Both the position numbers and the translations under genes were made by a program. From positions 1 to 15,377 of the forward strand of contig CAJUSJ010000092.1 in NCBI GenBank assembly GCA_910588865.1: DNA of 15,377 bases, given 5' to 3'. Below are positions 3,905 to 11,327 of the stretch, piece after piece. The notes below the pieces were generated by a model. The model ran no database searches, was not told the DNA's origin, and saw nothing but the letters and a program-made list of their open reading frames with translations. The first letter of the stretch is position 1; the number at the start of each line of letters is the position of its first letter. Origin of the DNA: an uncultured Lachnospiraceae bacterium. Lineage in GTDB: Bacteria; Bacillota; Clostridia; Lachnospirales; Lachnospiraceae.

Positions 3905-6653
3905 TGATCATCTGAGATGGGTTATGACCAGTGATGGTGTCCTGACGGTCAGCGGGGACAGGGACATTCCGGATATGGGGCAAAGCTACATCATAGGAGT
4001 TGACCCGGAGCCGCCCTATGAAGGGAAAAATTGGAATATAAACTGGCTCTGTGAGGATTTGAAAAAATTGGTCATAGAGGATGGCATCACGGCCATCGGA
4101 AGAAGCGCTTTCGCCAGCTGCAAGAATCTGGTCAGCGTGGAGCTTCCGGAGAGCGTGACGAAAATCGGAGAAAACGCGTTTAACTACTGCCTTAGCCTGG
4201 CTCATATAGAATTTCCCGAAAACTTAAGGAGGATTGAGAGAAAGGCTTTTACCTATACAGCCATTACGTCAGCGTTTATTCCAAAAGAAGTACAATACCT
4301 GGATCAGATGGCGTTTTCCAAGGAGACGGAACTGGTTTATGAGAAAATGGACCATATGGTTCCGGTTCCCATAGAGGAGTCAGAGGGGACCGGTTTTGTC
4401 AGCACCTACAATGCTCATGGCCATTATTATCACACTTTTCCGCAAAAAACGGTCTGGTCTTATCTGTGGACCGGAGAAACCGGCAATCTCTTTCGGACAG
4501 AGTACTCTCAGGAAAGAAAGCAGGTGGTGACAGAGGAGTACGACCCGGAGTATCAGTTGCTCAGAAGCTGGGAGATCCCCATGGAGCTTCCTGTCTTTGG
4601 CGGGTTTTATGAGGAAGAAGAATATTTTTATATTGTCTTTGGCCAGAAGAATCTGAATGAACAAGATGATAAGGAAGTAGTCCGGGTTGTCAAGTACAGC
4701 AAGGGCATGGAGCGCCTGGATTCTGCCAGTTTCTACGGTCTGGGGACAACAAACCCATTTGCGAGCGGAAGCCTTCGTATGGATAAGAGAGGCCCCAATC
4801 TTTACATACATACTTCCCATATCAAGTACACGTCACGGGACGGAGTAAGACATCAGGAGAATATGTCCCTTGTGGTTAACACCGATGCCATGGTGGCCTC
4901 ACTGGAAGATTATGGGCGGACCGAGACCTATGTGTCCCATTCATTTAATCAGTTCCTAAAGGTTTCAGGTGATCAGGTGATCACCATAGATCATGGCGAT
5001 GGTTTTCCAGCGAGAGCCGTGATTATGGGCTGTCACCAGGCAGAAGATATGGGGGGAACTCCCCTTATCAGGCGGAATATTTATCCGATCAAGGGGGAAT
5101 TTGGGGAAAATTATACAGGTCTTACCCTGGGAGGTCTGGAGCTGTCTGACAGCAGCTATCTCATAGCCGGCGCATCCATTGACCAGGAAAATTTTGAGGA
5201 GAGTTATATTTTTAATGTATTTCTCAGGGTAATCAAAAAGGATGAAGTGGAGGATACCAAAAAACTCAAGAAAGTCCAGGTGACAGATTATGACGAGGGA
5301 GGAACTACCTGCGGGGGAAATCCCATGCTGACAAAGATTTCCGATAATTTGTTTGCCCTTATGTGGGAGACGGTTTATTCTGCTTCTGATAAAAAGTATA
5401 TGGTTTCAGAATGGCCCAACCTGGTAAATGTGACATTTATCGACGGGGAGGGAGATCAGCTGTGTGGGGTTAAAACCTTTGAAGGCAACTTGTCAGACTG
5501 CCAGCCTATAGTACATGATGGACAGGTGACATGGTATGTGACGGATAGAAAGAAACTGACCTTCTATACCTATCCGGCTGAGTACCCGGAGGATATAGAG
5601 GACTTGGAGATCAGGAAGACTGTTCTGGACGGACAGAAAGATGGTCAGGATGGAAGCGCTGGCAGCGGAAGCGATACGGAGAAGCCTGGAGATGAAGGAA
5701 CAAGCGAGAATGGCGATGGAGGAGAAAGTGGTACCGGGAAACCCGGAAGTGAGGGAGCGGAAGGAACCGGACAACCGGAAAGCGGTGCTGGGGAGTCTGG
5801 AGATAAAGGAACAGGCGGAACCGAAGAAAGTGGTACTGGCACTGGAGGAGATTACGGAAACCCGGGAGAAGGCGGATCTGAAAATGGAGAGGACGACGAA
5901 AACGGGGATCACGAGACGGGGGACGTAGGAGAAGGAACAGAAGGCAGCGGAGAAGGTGGTTCTGGAAGCGACGGGACTGGAGGAATCGGAGGCGGACTGG
6001 GAATCGGCGGAAGTGAAATCGGAGGCACTGGTGGTTCTGGCGGTTCTGGCGGTGGAAATGGCGGGTCAGGAGGCAGCGGTTCCAGCGGTTCCAGTGGAAG
6101 CGGTGGTCCGGGAGGGAACTCTGGCGGCAGCAGCGGCTCAGGCAGCTCCAAAGGAACCGAAGGAGTTTTTAATGGCTCCCCGGCAGCGCCAGGCAACGAT
6201 GAACCCGGTTCCGGGGCTGTTCTCACAGGGACATGGCGAAGAGATATAAGAGGATGGTGGCTGGAAAAACCGGATAAGAGCTATCCCCAAAACCAGTGGG
6301 CCAGAATCAATGGGGCTGTTTACCGCTTTGACCATGAAGGATACATGGTGGAAGGCTGGATTCTCCTCAGCGACCGATGGTACTATTTGACCCCTGATTC
6401 CGGTGCCATGGCTACAGGCTGGGTCTGGATCTCGGATCGGTGGTATTATCTGAGACCTGACGGAGTTATGGCCACAGGTTGGATTCAGATGTCCGGCATA
6501 TGGTATTACTTAAATACCGATGGTGCCATGGCTACAGGCTGGATTCAAGTTGGAGGAAAGTGGTATTATCTGAACCCTGACGGAGCCATGGCCGCCAATA
6601 CCAGGACACCAGACGGCTACATGGTGGGAGCGGATGGAGCTTGGATTCGATAG
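3834..6653 (+). CDS. C-terminal piece: third LRR module, unassigned region, linker and choline-binding domain
   Basis: The first residues of this open frame (to about 3863) are out-of-frame sequence; genuine sequence begins at NLSGTIPIAKD. A third LRR_5 module (LTVSGDRDIPD, then ITAIGRSAFASC, VTKIGENAFNYC and further units) runs to about 4330. From 4340 to about 5620 lies a soluble region rich in predicted beta strands and aromatic residues (HGHYYHTFPQKTVWSYLW, for example) that I cannot assign; a beta-propeller is possible but unproven. The linker and choline-binding repeats are listed separately. The final residues GADGAWIR before TAG are a typical last-repeat ending. No terminator is evident directly after the stop. 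Confidence 0.75.
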   Translation: MWEELFPNAPNLSGTIPIAKDTYDDHLRWVMTSDGVLTVSGDRDIPDMGQSYIIGVDPEPPYEGKNWNINWLCEDLKKLVIEDGITAIGRSAFASCKNLVSVELPESVTKIGENAFNYCLSLAHIEFPENLRRIERKAFTYTAITSAFIPKEVQYLDQMAFSKETELVYEKMDHMVPVPIEESEGTGFVSTYNAHGHYYHTFPQKTVWSYLWTGETGNLFRTEYSQERKQVVTEEYDPEYQLLRSWEIPMELPVFGGFYEEEEYFYIVFGQKNLNEQDDKEVVRVVKYSKGMERLDSASFYGLGTTNPFASGSLRMDKRGPNLYIHTSHIKYTSRDGVRHQENMSLVVNTDAMVASLEDYGRTETYVSHSFNQFLKVSGDQVITIDHGDGFPARAVIMGCHQAEDMGGTPLIRRNIYPIKGEFGENYTGLTLGGLELSDSSYLIAGASIDQENFEESYIFNVFLRVIKKDEVEDTKKLKKVQVTDYDEGGTTCGGNPMLTKISDNLFALMWETVYSASDKKYMVSEWPNLVNVTFIDGEGDQLCGVKTFEGNLSDCQPIVHDGQVTWYVTDRKKLTFYTYPAEYPEDIEDLEIRKTVLDGQKDGQDGSAGSGSDTEKPGDEGTSENGDGGESGTGKPGSEGAEGTGQPESGAGESGDKGTGGTEESGTGTGGDYGNPGEGGSENGEDDENGDHETGDVGEGTEGSGEGGSGSDGTGGIGGGLGIGGSEIGGTGGSGGSGGGNGGSGGSGSSGSSGSGGPGGNSGGSSGSGSSKGTEGVFNGSPAAPGNDEPGSGAVLTGTWRRDIRGWWLEKPDKSYPQNQWARINGAVYRFDHEGYMVEGWILLSDRWYYLTPDSGAMATGWVWISDRWYYLRPDGVMATGWIQMSGIWYYLNTDGAMATGWIQVGGKWYYLNPDGAMAANTRTPDGYMVGADGAWIR
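5628..6227 (+). repeat. Gly/Ser/Glu low-complexity linker region of the surface protein
   Basis: About 200 codons encode a flexible linker: first mixed Gly/Glu/Lys/Asp/Thr with EKPGDEGTSENGDGG-like units (to about 5940), then almost pure Gly/Ser in GGSGGSGG-like runs (to about 6150). The + strand here is extremely purine-rich with few Ts, so other frames on both strands stay open for 60-105 codons; these are side effects and not genes. Such spacers place a binding domain away from the wall anchor. Confidence 0.85.
6228..6650 (+). repeat. choline-binding (CW_binding_1-type) repeats
   Basis: About five copies of a ~20-residue unit with pattern GW-x6-WYYL-x-x-(D/S)G-x-MATGW are visible: WILLSDRWYYLTPD, WVWISDRWYYLRPD, WIQMSGIWYYLNTD and WIQVGGKWYYLNPD, preceded by a diverged unit (GWWLEKPDKSYPQNQWARI). 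The paired aromatic residues are those that form choline pockets in pneumococcal-type proteins. Neighbouring units share near-identical DNA (GGTGCCATGGCTACAGGCTGG-like segments near 6401 and 6521), so repeat number could change by recombination. Confidence 0.9.
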
Positions 6654-6789
6654 CGAAAAAGAAGCAGATATGCCCCCGGTGAAGATAGACTTTAGTGAAA
6701 CTGGATGTAATGCCAATATAGCAGTTCACGGCAGTAAGAAGATTGCCATATTTTATGGAAAATCGGATGTTTATGTGGTAATATATAAA

Positions 6790-6886
6790 GGCAAAGATAA
6801 AAACACAACGCAAGGTAATCTTGCAGAACTGGTAGGTAGTCCAGTCGCGCCGATTTGGTGTAAGTAGCCCTCCCTCCTTAGGGTCG
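6790..6886 (+). promoter_or_regulatory. candidate yjdF riboswitch
   Basis: Four small stems follow in close succession upstream of a yjdF gene: GCAAG/CTTGC (6810-6814, 6820-6824), ACTGG/CCAGT (6828-6832, 6841-6845), GCGCC/GGTGT (6847-6851, 6857-6861, two G-U pairs) and CCCT/AGGG (6868-6871, 6880-6883). The yjdF motif RNA is a known class located upstream of yjdF genes in Firmicutes and reported to bind diverse azaaromatic compounds. Assignment here rests on gene context and compact structure; I could not align to the consensus. The 5' boundary is approximate and no convincing promoter was seen. An open frame that crosses this RNA (6670-6867) is probably fortuitous. Confidence 0.7.
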
Positions 6887-6921
6887 TCCATTCTTTGTTC
6901 AGTACAATTATTTTAAGGAGG
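6873..6921 (+). promoter_or_regulatory. yjdF: anti-Shine-Dalgarno / Shine-Dalgarno switch of yjdF
   Basis: CCTCCTTA (6873-6880) is perfectly complementary to TAAGGAGG (6914-6921), the yjdF ribosome binding site, seven bases before the ATG at 6929. The first seven bases are the loop of the last leader hairpin and the eighth is in its stem. Two states follow: the small hairpin forms and the ribosome site is free, or the long-range helix forms and translation is blocked. Ligand control of translation rather than termination is the simplest reading. Which state the ligand favours cannot be read from the sequence. Confidence 0.65.
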
Positions 6922-6928
6922 AATTGTC

Positions 6929-7345
6929 ATGGACAAAGTATTGGGCAGACTGACAGTATTTTTTGAGGAACCATTTTGGGCAGGTGTTTTTGAACGCATA
7001 TCAGGGGGTGAATTATCTGTATGTAAAGTTACATTCGGCACGGAACCCAAAGATTATGAAACATATGATTTCGTTCTGAAAAATTACGATCGGCTGAGAT
7101 TTAGTCCGGCTGTGGCAGCTGATGTAAAAGAAACAGGCCGCAATCCTAAGCGGGTACAGCGTGAAGCGCGAAAACAGGTACATAATTCCGGGATAGGAAC
7201 AAAATCGCGGCAGGCTTTGAAATTACAGCAGGAGCAGTTGAAAACTGAACGCAAAATTGTGAGCCGGGAACAACGGGAGGCAGAAAGACAGCGGCAGTTT
7301 GAGCTGAAACAGCGAAAAAGGAAAGAAAAGCATAGGGGCAGGTAA
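6929..7345 (+). CDS. yjdF: YjdF family protein (DUF2992)
   Basis: A 138-residue cytoplasmic protein. Residues 1-62 contain the family signature: RLTVFFEEPFWAGVFER, then LSVCKVTFGTEPKDYETYDF and LRFSPAV. From about residue 75 it becomes a highly charged helical tail (NPKRVQREARKQ, GIGTKSRQALKLQQEQLK, ending in KRKEKHRGR), as in other DUF2992 members. Length and start agree with the family, and AAGGAGG lies seven bases upstream. The biochemical role is unknown; its linkage to an RNA that senses azaaromatic compounds suggests a part in coping with such molecules. It stands alone, with its own leader and terminator. Confidence 0.92.
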   Translation: MDKVLGRLTVFFEEPFWAGVFERISGGELSVCKVTFGTEPKDYETYDFVLKNYDRLRFSPAVAADVKETGRNPKRVQREARKQVHNSGIGTKSRQALKLQQEQLKTERKIVSREQREAERQRQFELKQRKRKEKHRGR

Positions 7346-7365
7346 CACCTGCTCCAGTATTTTTT
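7335..7365 (+). terminator. terminator overlapping the yjdF stop codon
   Basis: A 9-bp stem (GGGGCAGGT 7335-7343, ACCTGCTCC 7347-7355, one G-U pair) closes a three-base loop AAC and is followed by AGTATTTTTT. The stop codon TAA (7343-7345) uses the last stem base and two loop bases, so the left arm encodes the last residues of YjdF. Confidence 0.8.
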
Positions 7366-7370
7366 ACGCG

Positions 7371-7419
7371 CACGGATTGGAGAGGAATATGGCCGCTAAA
7401 GCGGCCCCGCCCCGGCGAG
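7371..7419. repeat. third copy (C) of the hairpin repeat
   Basis: GGAGAGGAATATGGCCGCTA and the bases after it, up to the GGCGAG ending at 7419, match the first half of units A and B at 2442-2608 almost base for base. The perfect hairpin GGCCGC/GCGGCC (7391-7396, 7401-7406, loop TAAA) is retained, while the second CGAGTAGGGG hairpin is missing. It lies between the yjdF terminator and the lipoprotein gene; no promoter is evident in 7366-7465. Confidence 0.8.
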
Positions 7420-7465
7420 CGGAGGAACGCTGGGAAAGGTTATGGTTTGACTAAGGAGAAGGAAT

Positions 7466-9781
7466 ATGAACGCGCACCGTTTAGGTTATATCCTGAATAT
7501 TCACAAAGCGGCGGTTACGATTTTTGCCCTATCCGTAACCATGCTGTCAGGCTGCGCCGCCGCCGAGGACCTGGCTCTAAAATACTCTGGTATTTTCCCG
7601 GAGGAGGATGTGAGGACTTACACAGAGCTGAGAGACGCGGGGCGTCTGGATGAAGAAGGATTCTATCAATATGACGGGGCTGGTGAGGACAAAGAGAATG
7701 AAAATCAGGAAGGAGACGCCCATCCGGAGGGTATCCATGTGACATTCGGTGATAACCCTTATCTGGAAATTTCCTATTATCTGGATGAAGAACGCACAAA
7801 ACCGGCAGACCTCCAGGACTGTTATCTCCATCCGGGGGACTGCCTCTATGCCAGTGAACCAGTGTGCCTCCACCCGGCAGGGGAGCTGTATTGTTTTGCC
7901 CGGTTTCACATCTATGCCTGGGAGGACGGCAAGGCAGCCCCGGAGGAACATTTCTGGGAGAACGGGGAGGACTCCCTGGTTGTGCGGATACCAGAGGGAT
8001 ACGCGGGCAGGGAACTGTCTGTGATGCCTATGGGACAGTTTAAAAAACGGACCCTCTCCCTGACCGCTTTTTACAAAGACACCACAGGGAGAAAACAGGA
8101 TGCGGACGGTAAATGGAAGATCAACGAACAGGAAGTGACGGGAAAGACCATCCAGGTCAGCCCCGCGCGGTCTTTGGAGGTTGATTATCTTTATGATTGG
8201 GAAAAATATTCTTTTGTCAGCTCTGTACCAAAAAGCTTTTACTCTGAAAACGGGCTTGTCCGGTTTAAAGCCAGCCAGGCAGACAGCAGCATCCAAGAAT
8301 ACTCGGTTGAACTGCGTCCTGTCAGAGACGAGTTTCTTTTTGACCCGTCACAATATGAGGCGGAACACGGGAAAGTAACCTTTGAATACAACGGCAGGGC
8401 TGTGACAGAGAAGCTTTATCTTTCCGATGGAAGCATAATTCATTACACAGCAGAGCCGGAACCAGGTTACCATCATGCCAAAGGAAGCGGGGATATTGAG
8501 ATTCACCGCGCGGATTCCAGCGGCACGGCGGAAAAATTTCAGGAGGCCATCCTTTTTTATCCTGATGAGGAGGTGGAGGTGTATCTGCCTCAGCCCCAGA
8601 AAGGCGGAACCATAGAATACAGCACAGAGGGAAGGGTTCTTACAGGAGAGTCGTGCCGGGTGCCTGCGGGAGCTGTGATCACCATGAAATTCCGCGGCTG
8701 GACAGGCTGGGTATCTCAGGTTTTAGACGGCGCGGAATATACGGTAAAAGAGGGACAAGGCGTCAGGCAGACCGTCAGCATAGAAGGAGCGGATATCTAT
8801 GAAATTTTCCGTGAGGTGGACCAATATAAACCAACACTGAAGGTTGTGCTCAATGAGACTGTGCAGGGGGCGCTGCTGGGCATTTCGACCAGAGGCGTGG
8901 AGAACGAAAATCTGACCTATGGGGAGAAGGGCAGGGGCACATGGATTTCAGATTGGAGAAATCAAAACAACAGAACGGTGTTTGACCAGGTGCTGGGAGG
9001 CACGGACCAGGACATCACCATCACAATATCCAATGACGCCATACTGGACGGTTATGCCTTGAAAATGGAAATTGTCAGGATTGACAGTGAAGGCGGAAGG
9101 AAAGAGCAGATACGGTATATCAAAAAGCTTCCGGCCCAGGAAAAGATCCAGATTTATGACCGGGAAGAAGCGGAGGCCAATCTTGCGGCCTGTAAAGAGA
9201 TCACCGTCACTTTCAGCAAAGTGGAGGTGAGAGCTTATACCCAAAAGACCATTGACCACGCAAAACTCCAGGTGGCATTTGATGACAGCCAGGAAGGGGC
9301 TGTGCCGCGGGACGGCGACATACTGGAACCAGACCGCAAGGTGGCAGTGACGCTTATGCCGGATCAGGGATATTATGTGGAAGGCTCTAAGGAGGAGGAC
9401 GGGAGCTATACAGACACAATGACTTTTTCTAAATGGGAAAAGAACGGCGAAAAGATCCTGGACAGGCATCCGGTGAAAAAGTTTTGGCATGTGACCCTGG
9501 ACGGGTCTGACGATTACGGGGTGTGCGTCTATAAACTAGATGGCCAGGAGGTGTCCGGCACCATCCGACTCCGCCAGGATCAGAAGCTGACATTGCGATA
9601 TACTTTAAATGACCCCAGCCGCTACCGGATTGTGAGGAAAACAGGAATCATCGGCAGGATTGAGGAATTTTTGCGTGAAGGCCAGGAAGAGATCACCATT
9701 CCTGTCTCTCAGGAGACAGACGGAAGCACCATAAAGCGGGGCGACTATATTACGGTAGAGCCGAAGGAGGGGAAGCGGTGA
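7466..9781 (+). CDS. large lipoprotein of unknown function, first gene of DUF4230 operon
   Basis: A 771-residue protein with a lipoprotein signal peptide: a hydrophobic stretch (about 15-28) ends in the lipobox LSGC, with Cys30 as the lipidated residue. It should therefore sit on the outer face of the membrane. The start is the ATG at 7466 with AAGGAG seven bases upstream. The rest is hydrophilic and strand-rich; three stretches resemble each other loosely (around residues 301 KVTFEYNGRAVTEKL, 378 GGTIEYSTEGRVLTG and 598 LQVAFDDSQEGAVP, each followed by an aromatic-rich strand), which suggests Ig-like or InlB-B-like repeats, but I recognise no family. The stop codon overlaps the next gene by four bases (GTGA), so it is co-translated with two DUF4230-like proteins, implying a common envelope function. 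Confidence 0.8.
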   Translation: MNAHRLGYILNIHKAAVTIFALSVTMLSGCAAAEDLALKYSGIFPEEDVRTYTELRDAGRLDEEGFYQYDGAGEDKENENQEGDAHPEGIHVTFGDNPYLEISYYLDEERTKPADLQDCYLHPGDCLYASEPVCLHPAGELYCFARFHIYAWEDGKAAPEEHFWENGEDSLVVRIPEGYAGRELSVMPMGQFKKRTLSLTAFYKDTTGRKQDADGKWKINEQEVTGKTIQVSPARSLEVDYLYDWEKYSFVSSVPKSFYSENGLVRFKASQADSSIQEYSVELRPVRDEFLFDPSQYEAEHGKVTFEYNGRAVTEKLYLSDGSIIHYTAEPEPGYHHAKGSGDIEIHRADSSGTAEKFQEAILFYPDEEVEVYLPQPQKGGTIEYSTEGRVLTGESCRVPAGAVITMKFRGWTGWVSQVLDGAEYTVKEGQGVRQTVSIEGADIYEIFREVDQYKPTLKVVLNETVQGALLGISTRGVENENLTYGEKGRGTWISDWRNQNNRTVFDQVLGGTDQDITITISNDAILDGYALKMEIVRIDSEGGRKEQIRYIKKLPAQEKIQIYDREEAEANLAACKEITVTFSKVEVRAYTQKTIDHAKLQVAFDDSQEGAVPRDGDILEPDRKVAVTLMPDQGYYVEGSKEEDGSYTDTMTFSKWEKNGEKILDRHPVKKFWHVTLDGSDDYGVCVYKLDGQEVSGTIRLRQDQKLTLRYTLNDPSRYRIVRKTGIIGRIEEFLREGQEEITIPVSQETDGSTIKRGDYITVEPKEGKR

Positions 9782-10536
9782 TGAGAAAGAGACCGGCAGC
9801 GGCAGATGAGGAGAGACCGGCAGTCCGGGACAATTCTTTAACAAGTATGTTAAATAAAAGCAGGATCGGCTTTGGAATCCTTACTATAATGGCATTTGCG
9901 GCGGTATTTCTTGCCCTGCTGGCATTTGTCAGACAGTCAATCCTCCTGTCTCTCATAGAGAAAGTCAGCAGCGCCGCCGGAACCGTCCAGGGAGCGGCCC
10001 AGGGGCTGTCAGCAGGGGGCGAGGCGGGAAAAGAGGAAGGCCTCAGCGCCAAAGATACCGCTGTCCGGGTCGCCAATCAGATGGAGACCACAGGCAGGCT
10101 GCAGGTTCTGCTGGCTGACATGAAGCTGTCAGACATCTATGAGCAGGGAGACAGCTACGCGGCGCTGTACAGCCTGAAAGGCGAAGGGGTATTTACCGTG
10201 GATCTCAGTCAGGCGACAGCCATATATGATGAAGAAAATGACCGGCTGGTAATTGAGATCCCCAGGCCGGAATTTGAGCCTTATATTGACAACAGCACAT
10301 TGGAGATATGTGCGGAATATAAGAAAAGAACCCTGTTCAACGGCGACGCGCGGGATGGCTACCGTGGATATCTCAACAGCAGAACCCAGCTTGACGAGAA
10401 GATCCGGACAGAATTTTCCGAAGACCCGGAACTGACAGAACAGGCGGAGGCTTCCGCCAAGAGACAGGTAGAGCAGCTGGCCAGGTCCGTCTGCCAGAGC
10501 GCCTATGTAGAAGTCCGGTTTAAGGGGGAAGAGTGA
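9778..10536 (+). CDS. membrane-anchored DUF4230-like protein, first copy
   Basis: A 252-residue protein with a basic cytoplasmic N-terminus (1-29), one transmembrane helix (about 30-52) and an extracytoplasmic domain. The domain contains GEGVFTVDLSQA (around residue 138), followed by RLVIEIPRPEFEP, and ends in a helix plus strand (QLARSVCQSAYVEVRFKGEE); this plan fits DUF4230, whose role is unknown. The GTG at 9778 overlaps the lipoprotein stop (GTGA) and sits seven bases after AAGGAGG; the adjacent ATG at 9781 is an equally reasonable start. It shares its fold with the next gene, so the two probably arose by duplication and may form a heteromer beside the lipoprotein. Confidence 0.8.
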   Translation: MMRKRPAAADEERPAVRDNSLTSMLNKSRIGFGILTIMAFAAVFLALLAFVRQSILLSLIEKVSSAAGTVQGAAQGLSAGGEAGKEEGLSAKDTAVRVANQMETTGRLQVLLADMKLSDIYEQGDSYAALYSLKGEGVFTVDLSQATAIYDEENDRLVIEIPRPEFEPYIDNSTLEICAEYKKRTLFNGDARDGYRGYLNSRTQLDEKIRTEFSEDPELTEQAEASAKRQVEQLARSVCQSAYVEVRFKGEE

Positions 10537-11243
10537 AGGGTATGAAAAAGAAAAAACTTTCCGGGGGACAGATGGTGTTTTCTGTACTTTTTGCCGCGCT
10601 GGCGGCTGTCATCGGAATCAGCCTGTATTTTCTCCTCCGGGAGAAACCTCTGGATATGGAAACCGCCTATAATGTGGGGAGACAGGAGGCCTATGACAAA
10701 TATTATCAAATGGCGTTTGACAGCGCGGAGGAAAAAAATCATGTGGCAAATTACGGCATGATCAACATCGGAGATGTCCGTGAAATGTCCAGGCTGGAGG
10801 TGCTGAAGGTCAGCGGCACGGAATTCGTCATTGAGAACGCCCAGGACAATGATCAGAATATTACTTCCTGGATCGAGGTGCGGGGGATCGGCATTTTTAC
10901 GGTTGATCTGGCCCTGGCCCAGTTTGCCGCGGATTCCAGCCGGGGGTATGTGCTTGTGAGGGTCCCCTGGCCCCAACTGACAGAATGCAGGGTGGAGGAG
11001 ACGGGAAAGCAGCTGTGGAAAAATGACTGGAAAAACGACAGCATCGGCGACGGCGTCCGTCTGTCCCAGGCCCAGCTTGGAGAGGGACAGAAACTCCTTG
11101 AAGATTCCATGAGATCCAGCCGGAGATTCTACGACGCTGCCATGGAGTCGGCGGAATGGATGATTCAGCTTTTGGTGCGGCAGTGGAATCCCCAGATTCC
11201 TGACTTGGAGATTCAGGTGGAGTTCGCGGATGATCTGGTGTGA
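10533..11243 (+). CDS. membrane-anchored DUF4230-like protein, second copy
   Basis: A 236-residue protein: Lys-rich N-terminus (MKKKKLSGG), transmembrane helix (about 14-35), then an extracytoplasmic domain with GIGIFTVDLALA (around residue 122), YVLVRVPWPQLTE and a C-terminal helix-strand unit ending LEIQVEFAD. These features align in order with the preceding gene, although overall identity is low. The GTG at 10533 overlaps the upstream stop as GTGA and has a G-rich site four bases before it; the ATG at 10542 is possible but poorly placed relative to that site. It is the last gene of the three-gene operon. No terminator follows; the hisS promoter begins within ten bases of the stop. Confidence 0.78.
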   Translation: MKGMKKKKLSGGQMVFSVLFAALAAVIGISLYFLLREKPLDMETAYNVGRQEAYDKYYQMAFDSAEEKNHVANYGMINIGDVREMSRLEVLKVSGTEFVIENAQDNDQNITSWIEVRGIGIFTVDLALAQFAADSSRGYVLVRVPWPQLTECRVEETGKQLWKNDWKNDSIGDGVRLSQAQLGEGQKLLEDSMRSSRRFYDAAMESAEWMIQLLVRQWNPQIPDLEIQVEFADDLV

Positions 11244-11252
11244 AATATCCCA

Positions 11253-11281
11253 TTGCCAATTTTCAAAGACAATAGTATAAT
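11253..11281 (+). promoter_or_regulatory. sigma-A promoter of the hisS-aspS operon
   Basis: TTGCCA (11253-11258) and a perfect TATAAT (11276-11281) are separated by exactly 17 bp. Transcription should start near 11288, leaving a leader of about 40 bases before hisS. That is too short for a T-box, so no tRNA-sensing control is visible for this operon at this promoter. Confidence 0.8.
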
Positions 11282-11327
11282 CATTTACACAAAACAGACA
11301 TTTATATGCAGGAAATGGAGAACAGAC

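Larger units (their letters stand above)
2777..6653 (+). pseudogene. BspA-like LRR / choline-binding surface protein, frameshifted (whole gene)
   Basis: Removing one C from the run at 3859-3863 joins two open frames into a single 1291-residue protein, with no other stop. At the junction the repeated pattern is restored: AFSKCP from the first frame continues as NLSGTIPIAKD in the second, as expected inside a leucine-rich repeat. Layout: signal peptide (1 to about 30), three BspA/LRR_5 modules (about 90-512), an unassigned region (about 515-950), a low-complexity linker (950-1150) and choline-binding repeats (1151-1291). A secreted protein held non-covalently on wall choline is the expected form. 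The second frame has only a TTG at 3834 and no ribosome binding site, so it should not be translated alone. The extra C may be a true mutation, a slippage variant or a sequencing error. Confidence 0.82.

Noticed and set aside
5641..6249. Pro-rich frame on the - strand and Ala/Val-rich frames on the + strand
   Set aside because: They are open only because the Gly/Ser/Glu linker DNA is purine-biased and poor in stop codons; repeat-like composition without start signals.
6745..6785. Possible yjdF promoter with TTGCCA and TAATAT
   Set aside because: The two boxes are much farther apart than 17 bp, and no alternative pair with proper spacing was found.
6634..6867. Open frame of 65-77 codons between the surface-protein gene and yjdF
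   Set aside because: It overlaps both the end of the surface-protein gene and most of the yjdF leader stems, has no good ribosome binding site, and its sequence resembles no family I know.
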